Shown here piece after piece: positions 27,056 to 35,990 of a DNA stretch of 64,000 bases. The notes under the pieces are model-generated. The model saw nothing but the letters and a program-made list of their open reading frames with translations, was not told the origin of the DNA and ran no database searches. A program made the translations under genes and the position numbers. The stretch is from Moraxellaceae bacterium AER2_44_116 (GTDB lineage: Bacteria; Pseudomonadota; Gammaproteobacteria; Pseudomonadales; Moraxellaceae). Location of the stretch: contig VIAD01000006.1 in the NCBI GenBank assembly GCA_006546595.1, positions 124,001-188,000 of the forward strand. The letters run 5' to 3'. Every line of letters starts with the position of its first letter. Position 1 is the stretch's first letter.

Positions 27056-27881
27056 CGTCTAGGGAGGGTTGTTTTAAGCAAGCAAGCCAATCGTCTAAGC
27101 GTTTCTTTTCACCAATGACAAAAAAAGCGTCATTTGTTAGGGTGTCGCGGCAGTTATAACGTAATGGCTGTCCGTGTTGGTTGACTAATAGGCCACCAGC
27201 CTCCGTTAATAAAATTTGCGCTGCGGCGGTATCCCACTCCATTGTTGCACCAAAACGAGGATAAAAATCCGCCGCACCTTCGGCAATACGACACATCTTA
27301 AAGGCACTGCCGACGTGCAGTACCGTATAATCACCAAACTTCATGGCGATGTTGGTGAGCGTGTGTGCTTCTTCATGTCCTTGATGATGGCGGCTCAGTA
27401 AAATACGCGGAATAATGGGCAATTCGGCGGTAACTAAGCGTCGAAGTTGTTTGTCTTGGTCAATCATCCATGCGCCTAAGCCTTCAGCAGCATAATAGGT
27501 GACACCATAGACAGGCGCGTGTAATACCCCTAGCACAGGTTTATTGTCGACAATTAAAGCAATATTAACGGTAAAATCATTGGTACGAGCGACAAACTCT
27601 TTTGTACCATCTAAAGGGTCAACTAACCATAAGCGTGACCATGTATGCCGTTGACTGACATCGTCAGACTCTTCAGAGAGTAAGGGGATAGAGGGGGTCA
27701 GTTGCTGTAATGCTTGCTCAATTAAGTGATGCGCGGCTAAATCTGCGGCGGTAAGAGGAGAGTTGTCGGCTTTTTGTTGTAGTTCCCAACGTTCAGGCTG
27801 ATTATAAATCGCCATGATAGATTGGCCAGCTTGCTCACTGATGGCAATAATAGATGGTAATAATTCGGGTAGATTTAACAT
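27009..27881 (-). CDS. cysQ: 3'(2'),5'-bisphosphate nucleotidase CysQ
   Basis: A start at 27881 gives a 290-residue protein, MLNLPELLPSIIAISEQAGQSIMAIY. It carries the inositol-phosphatase superfamily motifs: LLSEESDD, WLVDPLDGTKEFVARTNDFTVNIALI, and WDTAAAQILLTEAGG. CysQ hydrolyses 3'-phosphoadenosine 5'-phosphate formed during sulfate assimilation. An ATG at 27899 is a possible alternative. Its start overlaps that of divergent yrfG in a CATG. Confidence 0.93.
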   Translation of the reverse strand: MLNLPELLPSIIAISEQAGQSIMAIYNQPERWELQQKADNSPLTAADLAAHHLIEQALQQLTPSIPLLSEESDDVSQRHTWSRLWLVDPLDGTKEFVARTNDFTVNIALIVDNKPVLGVLHAPVYGVTYYAAEGLGAWMIDQDKQLRRLVTAELPIIPRILLSRHHQGHEEAHTLTNIAMKFGDYTVLHVGSAFKMCRIAEGAADFYPRFGATMEWDTAAAQILLTEAGGLLVNQHGQPLRYNCRDTLTNDAFFVIGEKKRLDDWLACLKQPSLDVNPVETTQQCYNESD

Positions 27882-28536
27882 GATTGATTGGTCTTCCATC
27901 GACACAGTGCTTTTAGATATGGACGGCACATTACTCGATTTGCATTTTGATAACTATTTTTGGCAAGTGTTTGTACCACAGAAATACGCGCAAAAACACG
28001 GACTCAGCTTAATAGACAGCCAAACGGCTCTTTATCCTCGTTTTCATGCACAATCAGGCACGCTGAATTGGTATTGTTTAGACCATTGGACGCGTGATTT
28101 AGCCTTAGATATTGTCGCATTAAAACATGAGTTACAACATTTGATTCGTCCGCGTGTGGATGCGATGACTTTTTTGCAGGCTTTAGCGGATAGCAATAAA
28201 AGCGTGTGGATGGTGACTAATGCTCATCCTGACGCGCTAAAGCTCAAATTACAGTCAACCCAAATTGCGCCGTACTTTGATCATATCCTCAGTTCGCATC
28301 AATTTGGTAAGCCTAAAGAACATATTGAGTTCTGGCAGGCGTTACAACAATTTCTACACTTTGACCCCAAACGCTGTTTATTTATTGATGATAGCGAAGC
28401 GGTGTTAACCACAGCGCATGCGTTTGGTATCGGTCATATTTTATCCATTCAACAGCCTGATAGCCAAGTTGCCGCGCGGACGGGGTTATTATTTCCTGCT
28501 ATTCATCATTTTGCCGATATTTTGCCGATTGAGTAG
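27880..28536 (+). CDS. yrfG: GMP/IMP nucleotidase YrfG (HAD family)
   Basis: A 218-residue HAD-superfamily phosphatase. The nucleophile motif is LLDMDGTLLDLHFDNYFW near the N-terminus, followed by WMVTNAHPD and CLFIDDSEAVL. The LDMDGTLLDLxFDNxFW form is typical of YrfG, which dephosphorylates GMP and IMP. An in-frame ATG at 27814 lies inside cysQ and is unlikely. The TAG stop codon is the first three bases of a TAGGGGC-type palindrome. Confidence 0.88.
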   Translation: MIDWSSIDTVLLDMDGTLLDLHFDNYFWQVFVPQKYAQKHGLSLIDSQTALYPRFHAQSGTLNWYCLDHWTRDLALDIVALKHELQHLIRPRVDAMTFLQALADSNKSVWMVTNAHPDALKLKLQSTQIAPYFDHILSSHQFGKPKEHIEFWQALQQFLHFDPKRCLFIDDSEAVLTTAHAFGIGHILSIQQPDSQVAARTGLLFPAIHHFADILPIE

Positions 28537-28557
28537 GGGCGTAGTGTATTACACCCT
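28534..28557. repeat. TAGGGGC-type palindrome at the yrfG stop codon
   Basis: TAGGGGCGTAGTGTATTACACCCTA: the arms TAGGG/CCCTA and TGTA/TTACA are inverted. The leading TAG is the yrfG stop codon. Confidence 0.55.
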
Positions 28558-28565
28558 AAAACAAT

Positions 28566-29060
28566 TTATTTTTCACAGTACGCTTTAATTTCGCGTCTTG
28601 TTTCATCAGCTTGTTTAGCGACCTCTTCGGTCGTTAGTTTGCGTACCACCCCTTTAGCATCTGCCATGCTAATACTGTTACCTTTTTCGGCTAATTGTTG
28701 GGCATTTTGTCTGAGTGTTGCACATTTTTCTTTGTATTGATTTGGGGTTTTACTCGTATCAGTTGTTAGCTTCGCCCCTGTTTTTTTGACACCCTCTTTA
28801 CTTTCTTTTTCAGTTTTTGCTTTTATCGCGTCACTACGTTTTTGTTCTAAATTGGAAATGGCCGCATCGCTGCCCATCGGTTGATGAGTGCTCACACTCA
28901 CGGTTTCCGCTTTGGTTTTTGTTTTACCATTATCATCAGGAGGACTTTGTGAATAATGAGTTACGCCTTTATCATCAACCCACTTATAAAAATTCTCTTT
29001 GGCGTGCGTACTGAGTGAAAAAGTGGCTAATAGTACGATTGTTATCAGTTGTTTGTTCAT
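28566..29060 (-). CDS. DUF4124 domain-containing exported protein
   Basis: A 164-residue protein starting MNKQLITIVLLATFSLSTHA, a signal peptide. The DUF4124 domain follows directly (ENFYKWVDDKGVTHYSQSPPDDNGKTK). The remainder is Lys/Glu-rich and helical with two cysteines (EKCATLRQNA, KAYCEK). A role in the periplasm is likely; the family has no known function. A longer frame from 29081 is less likely because it delays the signal peptide. Confidence 0.8.
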   Translation of the reverse strand: MNKQLITIVLLATFSLSTHAKENFYKWVDDKGVTHYSQSPPDDNGKTKTKAETVSVSTHQPMGSDAAISNLEQKRSDAIKAKTEKESKEGVKKTGAKLTTDTSKTPNQYKEKCATLRQNAQQLAEKGNSISMADAKGVVRKLTTEEVAKQADETRREIKAYCEK

Positions 29061-29588
29061 GTACCTAATTGCTCCCATCATGGGCGAAAAATCAATGGCC
29101 TAAATATAGCTGCTTTACCCTGAATTGATAAGTAAAACTGTGTGTCTAAAATACCACTTGGCTAGCAAAATCGTAAAAAAAATCAGGGGATTCGTCTAAT
29201 GATGAATGATTCCTGTGGAATTGTTTTGTTATCGTCGGGGTAATGGGGTTTTTTAGGACAGAATGACAAAATAAAACGCTGTTTTTGCCCTGTCTAGTCG
29301 ATTAAGTCTTGACAGATAGTCTATGAAAATTAAAAATGTTTCCCTTTTTAGTGGCGAGGTTGCCGCCCCACAAGTCACCCTCTTGTTGAGCGCAATCATG
29401 GCGACGCTCGTTTAGGTGTGCTGAACGCACCCTGAGCCGTAAACTTGTCTTATTTTTAGTGGCAAACCTAGCCCTAAAACGCAAGATATTGACCCCAATA
29501 TCGGCAACAAGTCAGGCAACGCCCCCTCTAGTTTATCGTAGCAATATCTTTGCAGACCTGTCGTTTGCAATCTGAAAGGGTGATAGTC
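29061..29588. other. Long leader region upstream of ilvB
   Basis: About 530 bp. It contains a TTGACA hexamer at 29309, a 30-codon frame rich in Leu, Val and Ile (29323-29415), a small hairpin directly after its stop, and a direct repeat of TTTTTAGTGGC. The plus-strand features fit an attenuation-type leader, but no classical terminator with a T-tract next to a stem is clear. Confidence 0.45.
29323..29415 (+). CDS. Candidate ilv leader peptide
   Basis: A 30-codon frame upstream of ilvB ends ...VTLLLSAIMATLV followed by TAG, a run of branched-chain residues like those in ilv leader peptides of enterobacteria. Directly after the stop, GGTGTG pairs with CGCACC. There is no good ribosome site, and if the TTGACA at 29309 is the promoter, the ATG may not be transcribed. 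A candidate only. Confidence 0.35.
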   Translation: MKIKNVSLFSGEVAAPQVTLLLSAIMATLV

Positions 29589-31316
29589 GTGGAACTTTTA
29601 TCTGGTGGTGAAATGCTCATTCGCGCGCTCGCGGATGAAGGCGTAGAGTTTTTGTTTGGATACCCCGGTGGCGCGGTACTTCATATTTATGATGCAATTT
29701 TTCAGCAAGATCGTGTCAAGCATATTTTGGTGCGTCATGAACAAGCCGCAGGCCACATGGCGGACGGTTATTCGCGTTCAACAGGTAAAACGGGTGTGGT
29801 GCTCGTGACCTCTGGACCGGGTGCAACCAATACGGTGACGGCGATTGCGACGGCGTATATGGACTCCATCCCGATGGTGATTATCTCGGGACAAGTACCG
29901 TCACATCTGATTGGTGAAGATGCGTTCCAAGAAACGGATATGGTGGGTGTTTCCCGTCCGATTGTGAAGCACAGCTTCCAAATACGTCACGCTTCTGAAA
30001 TTCCAACGGTTGTGAAAAAAGCATTTTATTTGGCAGCTTCAGGTCGTCCTGGTCCTGTGGTTATTGATGTGCCGAAAGACTGTACCAACCCTAACGAAAA
30101 ATTCCCTTACGAATATCCCGATAAGGTGAAATTACGTTCGTACAATCCTCCTGCGCGTGGTCATGCGGGACAAATCAAAAAAGCCATTGATGAATTAATT
30201 CAAGCCAAACGCCCAATTATTTATTCGGGTGGTGGAGTTGTTCAAGGTAATGCATCGGCGTTGTTAACAGAATTAGCGCATTTGCTGAATTATCCAGTCA
30301 CGAATACCTTGATGGGCTTAGGTGGTTTTCCAGGGTCAGATAAGCAGTTTGTGGGTATGTTGGGAATGCACGGCACCTATGAAGCCAATATGACGATGCA
30401 CCATGCGGATGTCATTTTGGCGATTGGTGCGCGTTTTGATGACCGTGTTACCAATAACCCGAAGAAATTTTGTCCACAAGCGAAAGTCATTCACATTGAT
30501 ATTGACCCTGCGACGATTTCTAAAACTATCATGGCGCATATTCCGATTGTTGGTGCCGTTGAGCCTGTTTTGGTTGAAATGTTAGCGCAACTTAAACAAA
30601 TGGGCGTTAACAAGCCAAATCCTGATGCTTTAGCGACGTGGTGGCAACAAATTAATCTTTGGCGCGCGCATCACGGGTTACGTTATGAGCCTGCAAAGCC
30701 TGACGGCGAAATGAAGCCTCAACAAGTCGTTGAAATGCTTTATAAAGTCACAGAAGGTAAAGCGATTATTACCTCGGACGTTGGCCAGCACCAAATGTTT
30801 GCTGCCTTGTATTACAAGTATGATCGTCCTCGTCAGTGGATTAACTCAGGTGGCTTAGGCACGATGGGCTTTGGTTTACCTGCGGCGATGGGTTGCTTGA
30901 TGGCATATCCTGACCAAACGGTGGTGTGTATTACGGGTGAAGCGTCTATTCAAATGAATATTCAAGAGCTTTCGACCTGTTTGCAGTATGGTTTGCCTGT
31001 CAAAATTCTAAACTTGAATAACCGTGCCTTAGGTATGGTGAAACAATGGCAGGATATGATGTATGAAAGCCGCCACTCCAATTCCTACATGGAGTCATTA
31101 CCTGACTTCGTGAAATTGGTTGAGGCTTACGGTCATGTCGGTATGAAAATTACCGATGTAAACGAACTCGAAAGCAAAATGCGCGAAGCGATGGCGATGA
31201 AAGACCGCCTCGTGTTTATGGATGTGTATGTTGACCAGTTTGAGCATGTTTATCCCATGCTGATTGCCAATAACTCCTTACGTGATATGTGGCTATCGAA
31301 AACGGAGCGTACTTAA
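29589..31316 (+). CDS. ilvB: Acetolactate synthase, large subunit
   Basis: 575 residues from the GTG at 29589 (VELLSGGEML), preceded by AAAGGG at good spacing. ThDP-dependent synthase features are clear: FGYPGGAVLHIYDA, HEQAAGHMADGYSRSTG with the catalytic Glu, GARFDDRVT, and the metal-binding region CITGEASIQMN. It condenses two pyruvates, or pyruvate with 2-oxobutyrate, in the first common step of Val/Leu/Ile synthesis. ilvH follows after two bases. Confidence 0.96.
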   Translation: MELLSGGEMLIRALADEGVEFLFGYPGGAVLHIYDAIFQQDRVKHILVRHEQAAGHMADGYSRSTGKTGVVLVTSGPGATNTVTAIATAYMDSIPMVIISGQVPSHLIGEDAFQETDMVGVSRPIVKHSFQIRHASEIPTVVKKAFYLAASGRPGPVVIDVPKDCTNPNEKFPYEYPDKVKLRSYNPPARGHAGQIKKAIDELIQAKRPIIYSGGGVVQGNASALLTELAHLLNYPVTNTLMGLGGFPGSDKQFVGMLGMHGTYEANMTMHHADVILAIGARFDDRVTNNPKKFCPQAKVIHIDIDPATISKTIMAHIPIVGAVEPVLVEMLAQLKQMGVNKPNPDALATWWQQINLWRAHHGLRYEPAKPDGEMKPQQVVEMLYKVTEGKAIITSDVGQHQMFAALYYKYDRPRQWINSGGLGTMGFGLPAAMGCLMAYPDQTVVCITGEASIQMNIQELSTCLQYGLPVKILNLNNRALGMVKQWQDMMYESRHSNSYMESLPDFVKLVEAYGHVGMKITDVNELESKMREAMAMKDRLVFMDVYVDQFEHVYPMLIANNSLRDMWLSKTERT

Positions 31317-31318
31317 TC

Positions 31319-31810
31319 ATGCGTCGTATTATTTCTGTGTTAATTGAAAATGAATCGGGTGCGTTGTCGCGTTTGGTGGGTTTGTTCTCACAACGTGGTT
31401 ACAACATCGAAACTTTAACCGTTGCACCTACGGATGATGCTACTTTGTCGCGCTTGACGTTAACCACATCGGGTGATGACCATAAGATTGAGCAAATTAC
31501 CAAGCAGCTTAATAAATTGGTCGAAGTTGTTAAAGTAGTGGACTTGAGCGAAGGCGATCATATTGAGCGTGAGTTAATGCTCATTAAAGTGAAAGCAATG
31601 GGTGCAGTACGCGCTGAAATTAAACGTACCGCCGATATCTTTCGTGGCCAAATTGTGGATGTCACCCCCAGTACTTATGTCATTCAGTTAGCAGGTGCGT
31701 CTGATAAGTTGGATGCATTTATTGAGGCACTCTCCGAAACGACTATTTTAGAAGTTGTCCGTAGTGGTGTTTCAGGTATTGCTCGTGGCGAAAAAGTACT
31801 CAGTATTTAA
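31319..31810 (+). CDS. ilvH: Acetolactate synthase, small regulatory subunit
   Basis: 163 residues beginning MRRIISVLIENESGALSRLVGLFSQRGYNIETLTV, the ACT domain that binds valine for feedback inhibition, followed by the C-terminal ACT-like half (VKAMGAVRAEIKRTADIFRGQIVDVTPSTYVIQLAG). The start is fixed by family alignment and lies two bases after the ilvB stop, so translation is coupled. Confidence 0.96.
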   Translation: MRRIISVLIENESGALSRLVGLFSQRGYNIETLTVAPTDDATLSRLTLTTSGDDHKIEQITKQLNKLVEVVKVVDLSEGDHIERELMLIKVKAMGAVRAEIKRTADIFRGQIVDVTPSTYVIQLAGASDKLDAFIEALSETTILEVVRSGVSGIARGEKVLSI

Positions 31811-31907
31811 TGTCGTTTAAGGGCGCAATGCTGCGTTCTTAAATCCAAGATTACCCCAACCAAAAAGTGTGTTGTCACTTTTTTAGTTTTATTAAAGAGG
31901 AATTCTC

Positions 31908-32924
31908 ATGCACGTTTATTACGATAAAGATGCCGATTTATCCATCATCCGTGGCAAACAAGTTGCCATCATTGGTTACGGCTCACAAGGTCATGCTCAT
32001 GCCAACAATTTAAAAGATTCGGGCGTTGATGTAGTGGTTGGTTTACGCGCTAACTCCACATCGGTAATTAAAGCGAAAAACTCTGGTTTAGTCGTGAAAG
32101 AAGTTGCCGAAGCTGTTGCTGGTGCTGACGTGGTGATGATTTTAACGCCAGATGAATTTCAAGCGGCGTTATACAAAGATGAAATCGAACCCAACATTAA
32201 ACAAGGTGCAGTGTTGGCGTTTGCTCATGGATTCTCGGTTTTGTTTAATCAAGTTGTGCCAAGAAAAGACCTAGATGTCGTGATGATTGCACCAAAAGCG
32301 CCCGGTCACACTGTACGTTCTGAATTTGTGCGTGGTGGCGGTGTTCCAGACTTAATCGCAGTGCATCAAGATGCGTCAGGCACAGCGAAAGCGATTTGTT
32401 TATCTTATGCTTCGGCAATTGGCGGCGGTCGTTCAGGTATTATCGAAACAACTTTCCGTGACGAATGTGAAACCGATTTATTCGGCGAACAAGCCGTGTT
32501 GTGTGGTGGTGCGGTTGAACTCGTGAAAATGGGTTTTGAAACCTTGACCGAAGCGGGCTACCCAGCAGAAATGGCCTATTTCGAATGCTTGCACGAATTG
32601 AAATTGATTGTTGATTTGATGTACGAAGGCGGCATTGCCAACATGAACTACTCCATTTCCAACAATGCAGAATATGGCGAATACGTCACTGGCCCTAAAG
32701 TCATTAACGAAGAAAGCCGTGCAGCAATGCGCCAAGCGTTGAAAAACATTCAAACAGGCGAATATGCGAAACGTTTCATTTTAGAAGGTATGACCAACTA
32801 TCCTGAAATGACCGCAAAAAGACGTTTAAATGCTGAACATCCAATCGAAGTCACAGGCGCGAAATTACGCGCGATGATGCCGTGGATTAAAGCCAATCAA
32901 ATCGTCGATAAAACTAAGAACTAA
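31908..32924 (+). CDS. ilvC: Ketol-acid reductoisomerase, class I (NADP+)
   Basis: 338 residues, the short class I form. The N-terminal Rossmann domain has GYGSQGHAHANNLKDSG. The C-terminal knotted domain has the metal ligands in ETTFRDECETDLFGEQ and a conserved Glu in ECLHELKLIVDLMYEGG. It isomerises and reduces acetolactate or acetohydroxybutyrate. AGAGGA precedes the ATG and a strong terminator follows. Confidence 0.97.
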   Translation: MHVYYDKDADLSIIRGKQVAIIGYGSQGHAHANNLKDSGVDVVVGLRANSTSVIKAKNSGLVVKEVAEAVAGADVVMILTPDEFQAALYKDEIEPNIKQGAVLAFAHGFSVLFNQVVPRKDLDVVMIAPKAPGHTVRSEFVRGGGVPDLIAVHQDASGTAKAICLSYASAIGGGRSGIIETTFRDECETDLFGEQAVLCGGAVELVKMGFETLTEAGYPAEMAYFECLHELKLIVDLMYEGGIANMNYSISNNAEYGEYVTGPKVINEESRAAMRQALKNIQTGEYAKRFILEGMTNYPEMTAKRRLNAEHPIEVTGAKLRAMMPWIKANQIVDKTKN

Positions 32925-32938
32925 TTTAGTTTTACAAC

Positions 32939-32968
32939 AAAAAAAGCGTACTTCGGTACGCTTTTTTT
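32939..32968 (+). terminator. Terminator of ilvBHC
   Basis: AAAAAGCGTAC pairs with GTACGCTTTTT around a TTCG tetraloop, followed by a T-tract. It lies 15 bp after the ilvC stop. Confidence 0.92.
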
Positions 32969-32972
32969 ATGC

Positions 32973-32997
32973 TTGTAGGGGCGGTTTTAACCGCCAA
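32973..32997. repeat. TAGGGGC-type palindrome
   Basis: TTGTAGGGGCGGTTTTAACCGCC with hairpin GGCGGTT/AACCGCC, the same half-element as the left arm at 49349. It lies immediately after the ilvC terminator. Confidence 0.75.
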
Positions 32998-33017
32998 TCC
33001 CATCGAAAAAGGTTTGG

Positions 33018-33105
33018 CTTCGACTCCGCTCAGCCACCACAACTCCGCTCAGCCACCACAACTCCGCTTAGTCAGCGTAAAAACGCCCCCTAAGCGGAGT
33101 CGAAG
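33018..33105. repeat. CTTCGACTCCGCT inverted repeat with internal 19-bp tandem repeats
   Basis: The left end CTTCGACTCCGCT and right end AGCGGAGTCGAAG are perfectly inverted. Inside, ACTCCGCTCAGCCACCACA is repeated twice in tandem (33023-33041, 33042-33060), with a third partial unit. A simpler relative lies at 41014-41063. Confidence 0.8.
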
Positions 33106-33123
33106 GGCAAACATCAATAATCC

Positions 33124-33270
33124 CTACTTGTTTTTATACTCTTCAAATCGTTGTTTTGACGTTTCTTCATTCCGACGACCGAAAGCATAGTTCGACTCTA
33201 AATACATCGCATTTAAAATGCTAAAACACAGAGCCAAACCTAAACCTAAAACCCAACTAAAATACCACAT
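33124..33270 (-). CDS. cydX: Cytochrome bd small subunit CydX
   Basis: A 48-residue protein beginning MWYFSWVLGLGLALCFSILNAMYLE, the single-helix signature of CydX (YbgT), which stabilises cytochrome bd oxidase. AGGTGACAGT precedes the ATG at 33270; a longer frame upstream is not used. It starts 13 bp after the cydB stop. The tail (YKNK) is longer and more polar than in E. coli. Confidence 0.88.
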   Translation of the reverse strand: MWYFSWVLGLGLALCFSILNAMYLESNYAFGRRNEETSKQRFEEYKNK

Positions 33271-33283
33271 ACTGTCACCTCTC

Positions 33284-34420
33284 TTAATACAGGCTATGAC
33301 TGTTTTCACGCACGCTTTCAACGCTAACCGAACCACGCATCACCCGATAAACCCACGCGGTGTACAGTAAAACAATCGGTAAAAACACCACGACGACGCC
33401 TAGCATGATTTGCAGAGTTAAATGGCTGGACGTTGCATCCCATAGCGTTAAGCTACTGTTGGCATCAATCGACGACGGTAATACGAAGGGAAATAAGGCA
33501 ATGCCAGCTGTGGCAACAATCGCGCCACAGGTTTTGGCACTACTGATAAAAGCGACCCAATGCCAATTTTTCCATGAAGCAAAACTACTGAGTAACGCAG
33601 CGACTATGCCTGTTATTGGCACTAACCAGAGTATGGGATAAACGGATAAAAAGTTTAACCAGCCACCTTCAGTGACAACAACGTGTTTCATAAAGGGGGT
33701 TAACACACCATTGGTTTCGCCTTGATCGACCACGGTAAAACCTGCAACGTGGCTGACAATGAGTCCACCTATGGCAAATAATGCGGCTGTTGCAATGCCT
33801 CCGCCAATCGCCACTAATCGTGCTCGTTCCGCGACTTTACCGACACTACGCAGTTGTAGGTAAGTTGCTCCATGTGTGGCAATCATCATCAAAGAAACGA
33901 CACCACAAAATAACGGAAAGGGTTTCAGTAAATCAAAAAAACTACCGCCATAACTGACTTGCATGGCCGTATTGAATTGAAAAGGCAGGCCGACAAATAA
34001 GTTGCCGACAGCGACACCAAATAAAATGGACGGCAATACCCCCGAAAAGCACAAGGCATAATCCCACGCATTACGCCATTTCGGGTTGTCTAGTTTACTG
34101 CGATAGTCAAAACCGACAGGACGAAAAAATAGTGCGAACAACACCAACATTAAGGGAATATATAACACCGAAAATGAGGCGGCATAAACTAATGGCCAAG
34201 CGGCAAATAGCGCGCCACCTGCGGTCACTAACCACACTTGATTGCCTTCCCATGTAGCCCCAACGGTATTAAGGGCAACACGGCGTTCTTCATCGGTTTT
34301 AGCGATAAAAGGTAGTAGGGCAGCGACACCTAAATCAAAACCATCCATGACAATAAAGCCAATAAACAGTACGCCAATCAATAACCACCAGATAAATTTA
34401 AGCGTTTCATAATCAAACAT
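33284..34420 (-). CDS. cydB: Cytochrome bd ubiquinol oxidase subunit II
   Basis: 378 residues, eight or nine predicted helices, beginning MFDYETLKFIWWLLIGVLFIGFIVMDGFDLGVAALLPF with the conserved GFDLG. It also shows TWEGNQVWLVTAGGALFAAWP and the C-terminal helices. It pairs with CydA in the inner membrane. Its start overlaps the cydA end by 8 bp, so translation is coupled. Confidence 0.96.
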   Translation of the reverse strand: MFDYETLKFIWWLLIGVLFIGFIVMDGFDLGVAALLPFIAKTDEERRVALNTVGATWEGNQVWLVTAGGALFAAWPLVYAASFSVLYIPLMLVLFALFFRPVGFDYRSKLDNPKWRNAWDYALCFSGVLPSILFGVAVGNLFVGLPFQFNTAMQVSYGGSFFDLLKPFPLFCGVVSLMMIATHGATYLQLRSVGKVAERARLVAIGGGIATAALFAIGGLIVSHVAGFTVVDQGETNGVLTPFMKHVVVTEGGWLNFLSVYPILWLVPITGIVAALLSSFASWKNWHWVAFISSAKTCGAIVATAGIALFPFVLPSSIDANSSLTLWDATSSHLTLQIMLGVVVVFLPIVLLYTAWVYRVMRGSVSVESVRENSHSLY

Positions 34421-35990
34421 GGTCAGCTCCTTGATGGGCTAAAGCGACGTTTTCTTCGCCATCGTAACGGCCTGTCTGTAAACTCGCAGGACCTAAACGG
34501 ATGTACTTAATCATCAAATACATTTCAATGACGAATAAGAAGCTATAAATCGACAGTAGGCCAATCATACTGAAATAAATTTGGCTTTTATCTAACTGCG
34601 AGATGGAGAGGTGTGTTGGTAAAATGCCGCTAATTGTCCACGGTTGACGGCCATATTCTGCAACAATCCAACCCAATTCCGCAGCTACCCACGGTAAAGG
34701 AATCGCATAGACACACAACCATAATAACCAACGTTGTGGCGCAAGATTTTTGGTGGATAAAAACCAAAACGAGGCGGCAAAAATAAACAAAAACAGAAAA
34801 CCTAAACCAACCATGATCCGAAATGACCAAAACAAGGGCGTAACTTTAGGAATGGTATCGTTTGCTGCTTGTTTGATTTGGGCTTCGGTCGCGTCAGTGA
34901 CGTTAGCGGTATATTTTTTTAACAATAAGCCATAACCCAAATTGGCTTTGTGTTGCTCAAAGGCGGCACGAATTTCAGGCGTGTTTTCACCTGCTTTTAG
35001 TTTCAGCAAAACCCCGTAAGCAATCATGCCATCACGAATTTTGGCTTCATGCTCAATTTTTAGGTCTTTTAAGCCTGTTACTTGTTGGTCAAGGGAGCGT
35101 GTGGCAATTAAACCTAAGGCATAGGGAATTTTTACTGCGTAATCGGTGCGTTCTTCGGCTTGGTTGGGAATACCAAAGAGGGTGAAAGCCGCAGGGGCTT
35201 TTTGCGTTTCCCATTCGGATTCAATGGCGGCGATTTTGACTTTTTGCACTTCACCCACGGTATAACCTGACTCATCACCCAAAACTATCACCGATAATAC
35301 CGACGCTAAACCAAAACTGGCGGCAATGGCAAAGGAGCGTAACGCAAAACCGACATCACGCGCTCTGAGTAAGTAAAAGGCTGAAATGCCTAAAACAAAC
35401 ATTGAAGCTGTGACGTAACCTGCGGCAACGGTATGAATGAATTTAACTTGCGCAACAGGATTAAAAAAGACATCAACCATGCTGGTAAGTTCCATACGCA
35501 TGGTGACGTAATTAAAATCAGCACCAACAGGATTTTGCATCCAACCATTAGCGACTAAAATCCATAATGCCGATAAATTAGAACCAACAGCCACTAAAAA
35601 CGTTGTGCTTAAATGTTGAATTTTTGACAGTCTGTCCCAACCAAAGAAAAACAAACCGACAAACGTGGACTCTAAAAAGAAAGCCATCAAGCCTTCAATC
35701 GCTAATGGCACACCAAAAATATCGCCGACATAATGCGAGTAATACGCCCAGTTAGTGCCAAATTGAAATTCGAGCGTTAAACCTGTCGTTACGCCCATCG
35801 CAAAGTTGATACCAAATAATTTGCCCCAAAACTTAGTCATATCTTTATAAATTTGCTGACCTGTCATGACATAGGTCGCTTCACAAATAAATAAAATCCA
35901 CGATAAACCCAGTGTTAATGGAACAAAGAGAAAATGAAACAGAGCGGTTGCCCCGAATTGCATTCGCGACAGTTCAACCACTTCATTCAT
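34413..35990 (-). CDS. cydA: Cytochrome bd ubiquinol oxidase subunit I
   Basis: 525 residues. It begins MNEVVELSRMQFGATALFHFLFVPLTLGLSW, with the haem b595-ligand His, and shows GFFLEST-type helix content (FFLESTFVGLFFFGWDRLS), the periplasmic Q-loop region around residues 230-330 (GDESGYTVGEVQKVKIAAIESEWET) and GRQPWTISGILPTHLS. It oxidises ubiquinol and reduces oxygen at high affinity. It overlaps cydP by an ATGA. Confidence 0.97.
   Translation of the reverse strand: MNEVVELSRMQFGATALFHFLFVPLTLGLSWILFICEATYVMTGQQIYKDMTKFWGKLFGINFAMGVTTGLTLEFQFGTNWAYYSHYVGDIFGVPLAIEGLMAFFLESTFVGLFFFGWDRLSKIQHLSTTFLVAVGSNLSALWILVANGWMQNPVGADFNYVTMRMELTSMVDVFFNPVAQVKFIHTVAAGYVTASMFVLGISAFYLLRARDVGFALRSFAIAASFGLASVLSVIVLGDESGYTVGEVQKVKIAAIESEWETQKAPAAFTLFGIPNQAEERTDYAVKIPYALGLIATRSLDQQVTGLKDLKIEHEAKIRDGMIAYGVLLKLKAGENTPEIRAAFEQHKANLGYGLLLKKYTANVTDATEAQIKQAANDTIPKVTPLFWSFRIMVGLGFLFLFIFAASFWFLSTKNLAPQRWLLWLCVYAIPLPWVAAELGWIVAEYGRQPWTISGILPTHLSISQLDKSQIYFSMIGLLSIYSFLFVIEMYLMIKYIRLGPASLQTGRYDGEENVALAHQGADHV

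Noticed and set aside
29302..29484. 60-codon minus-strand frame in the ilvB leader
   Set aside because: No ribosome site or family resemblance, and it runs opposite to the leader features of ilvB.
33018..33105. Possible CRISPR-like tandem repeats
   Set aside because: Only two full 19-bp units directly abutting, no spacers and no cas genes.
32969..33190. 73-codon plus-strand frame after ilvC
   Set aside because: It is composed of the palindromes and 19-bp tandem repeats.
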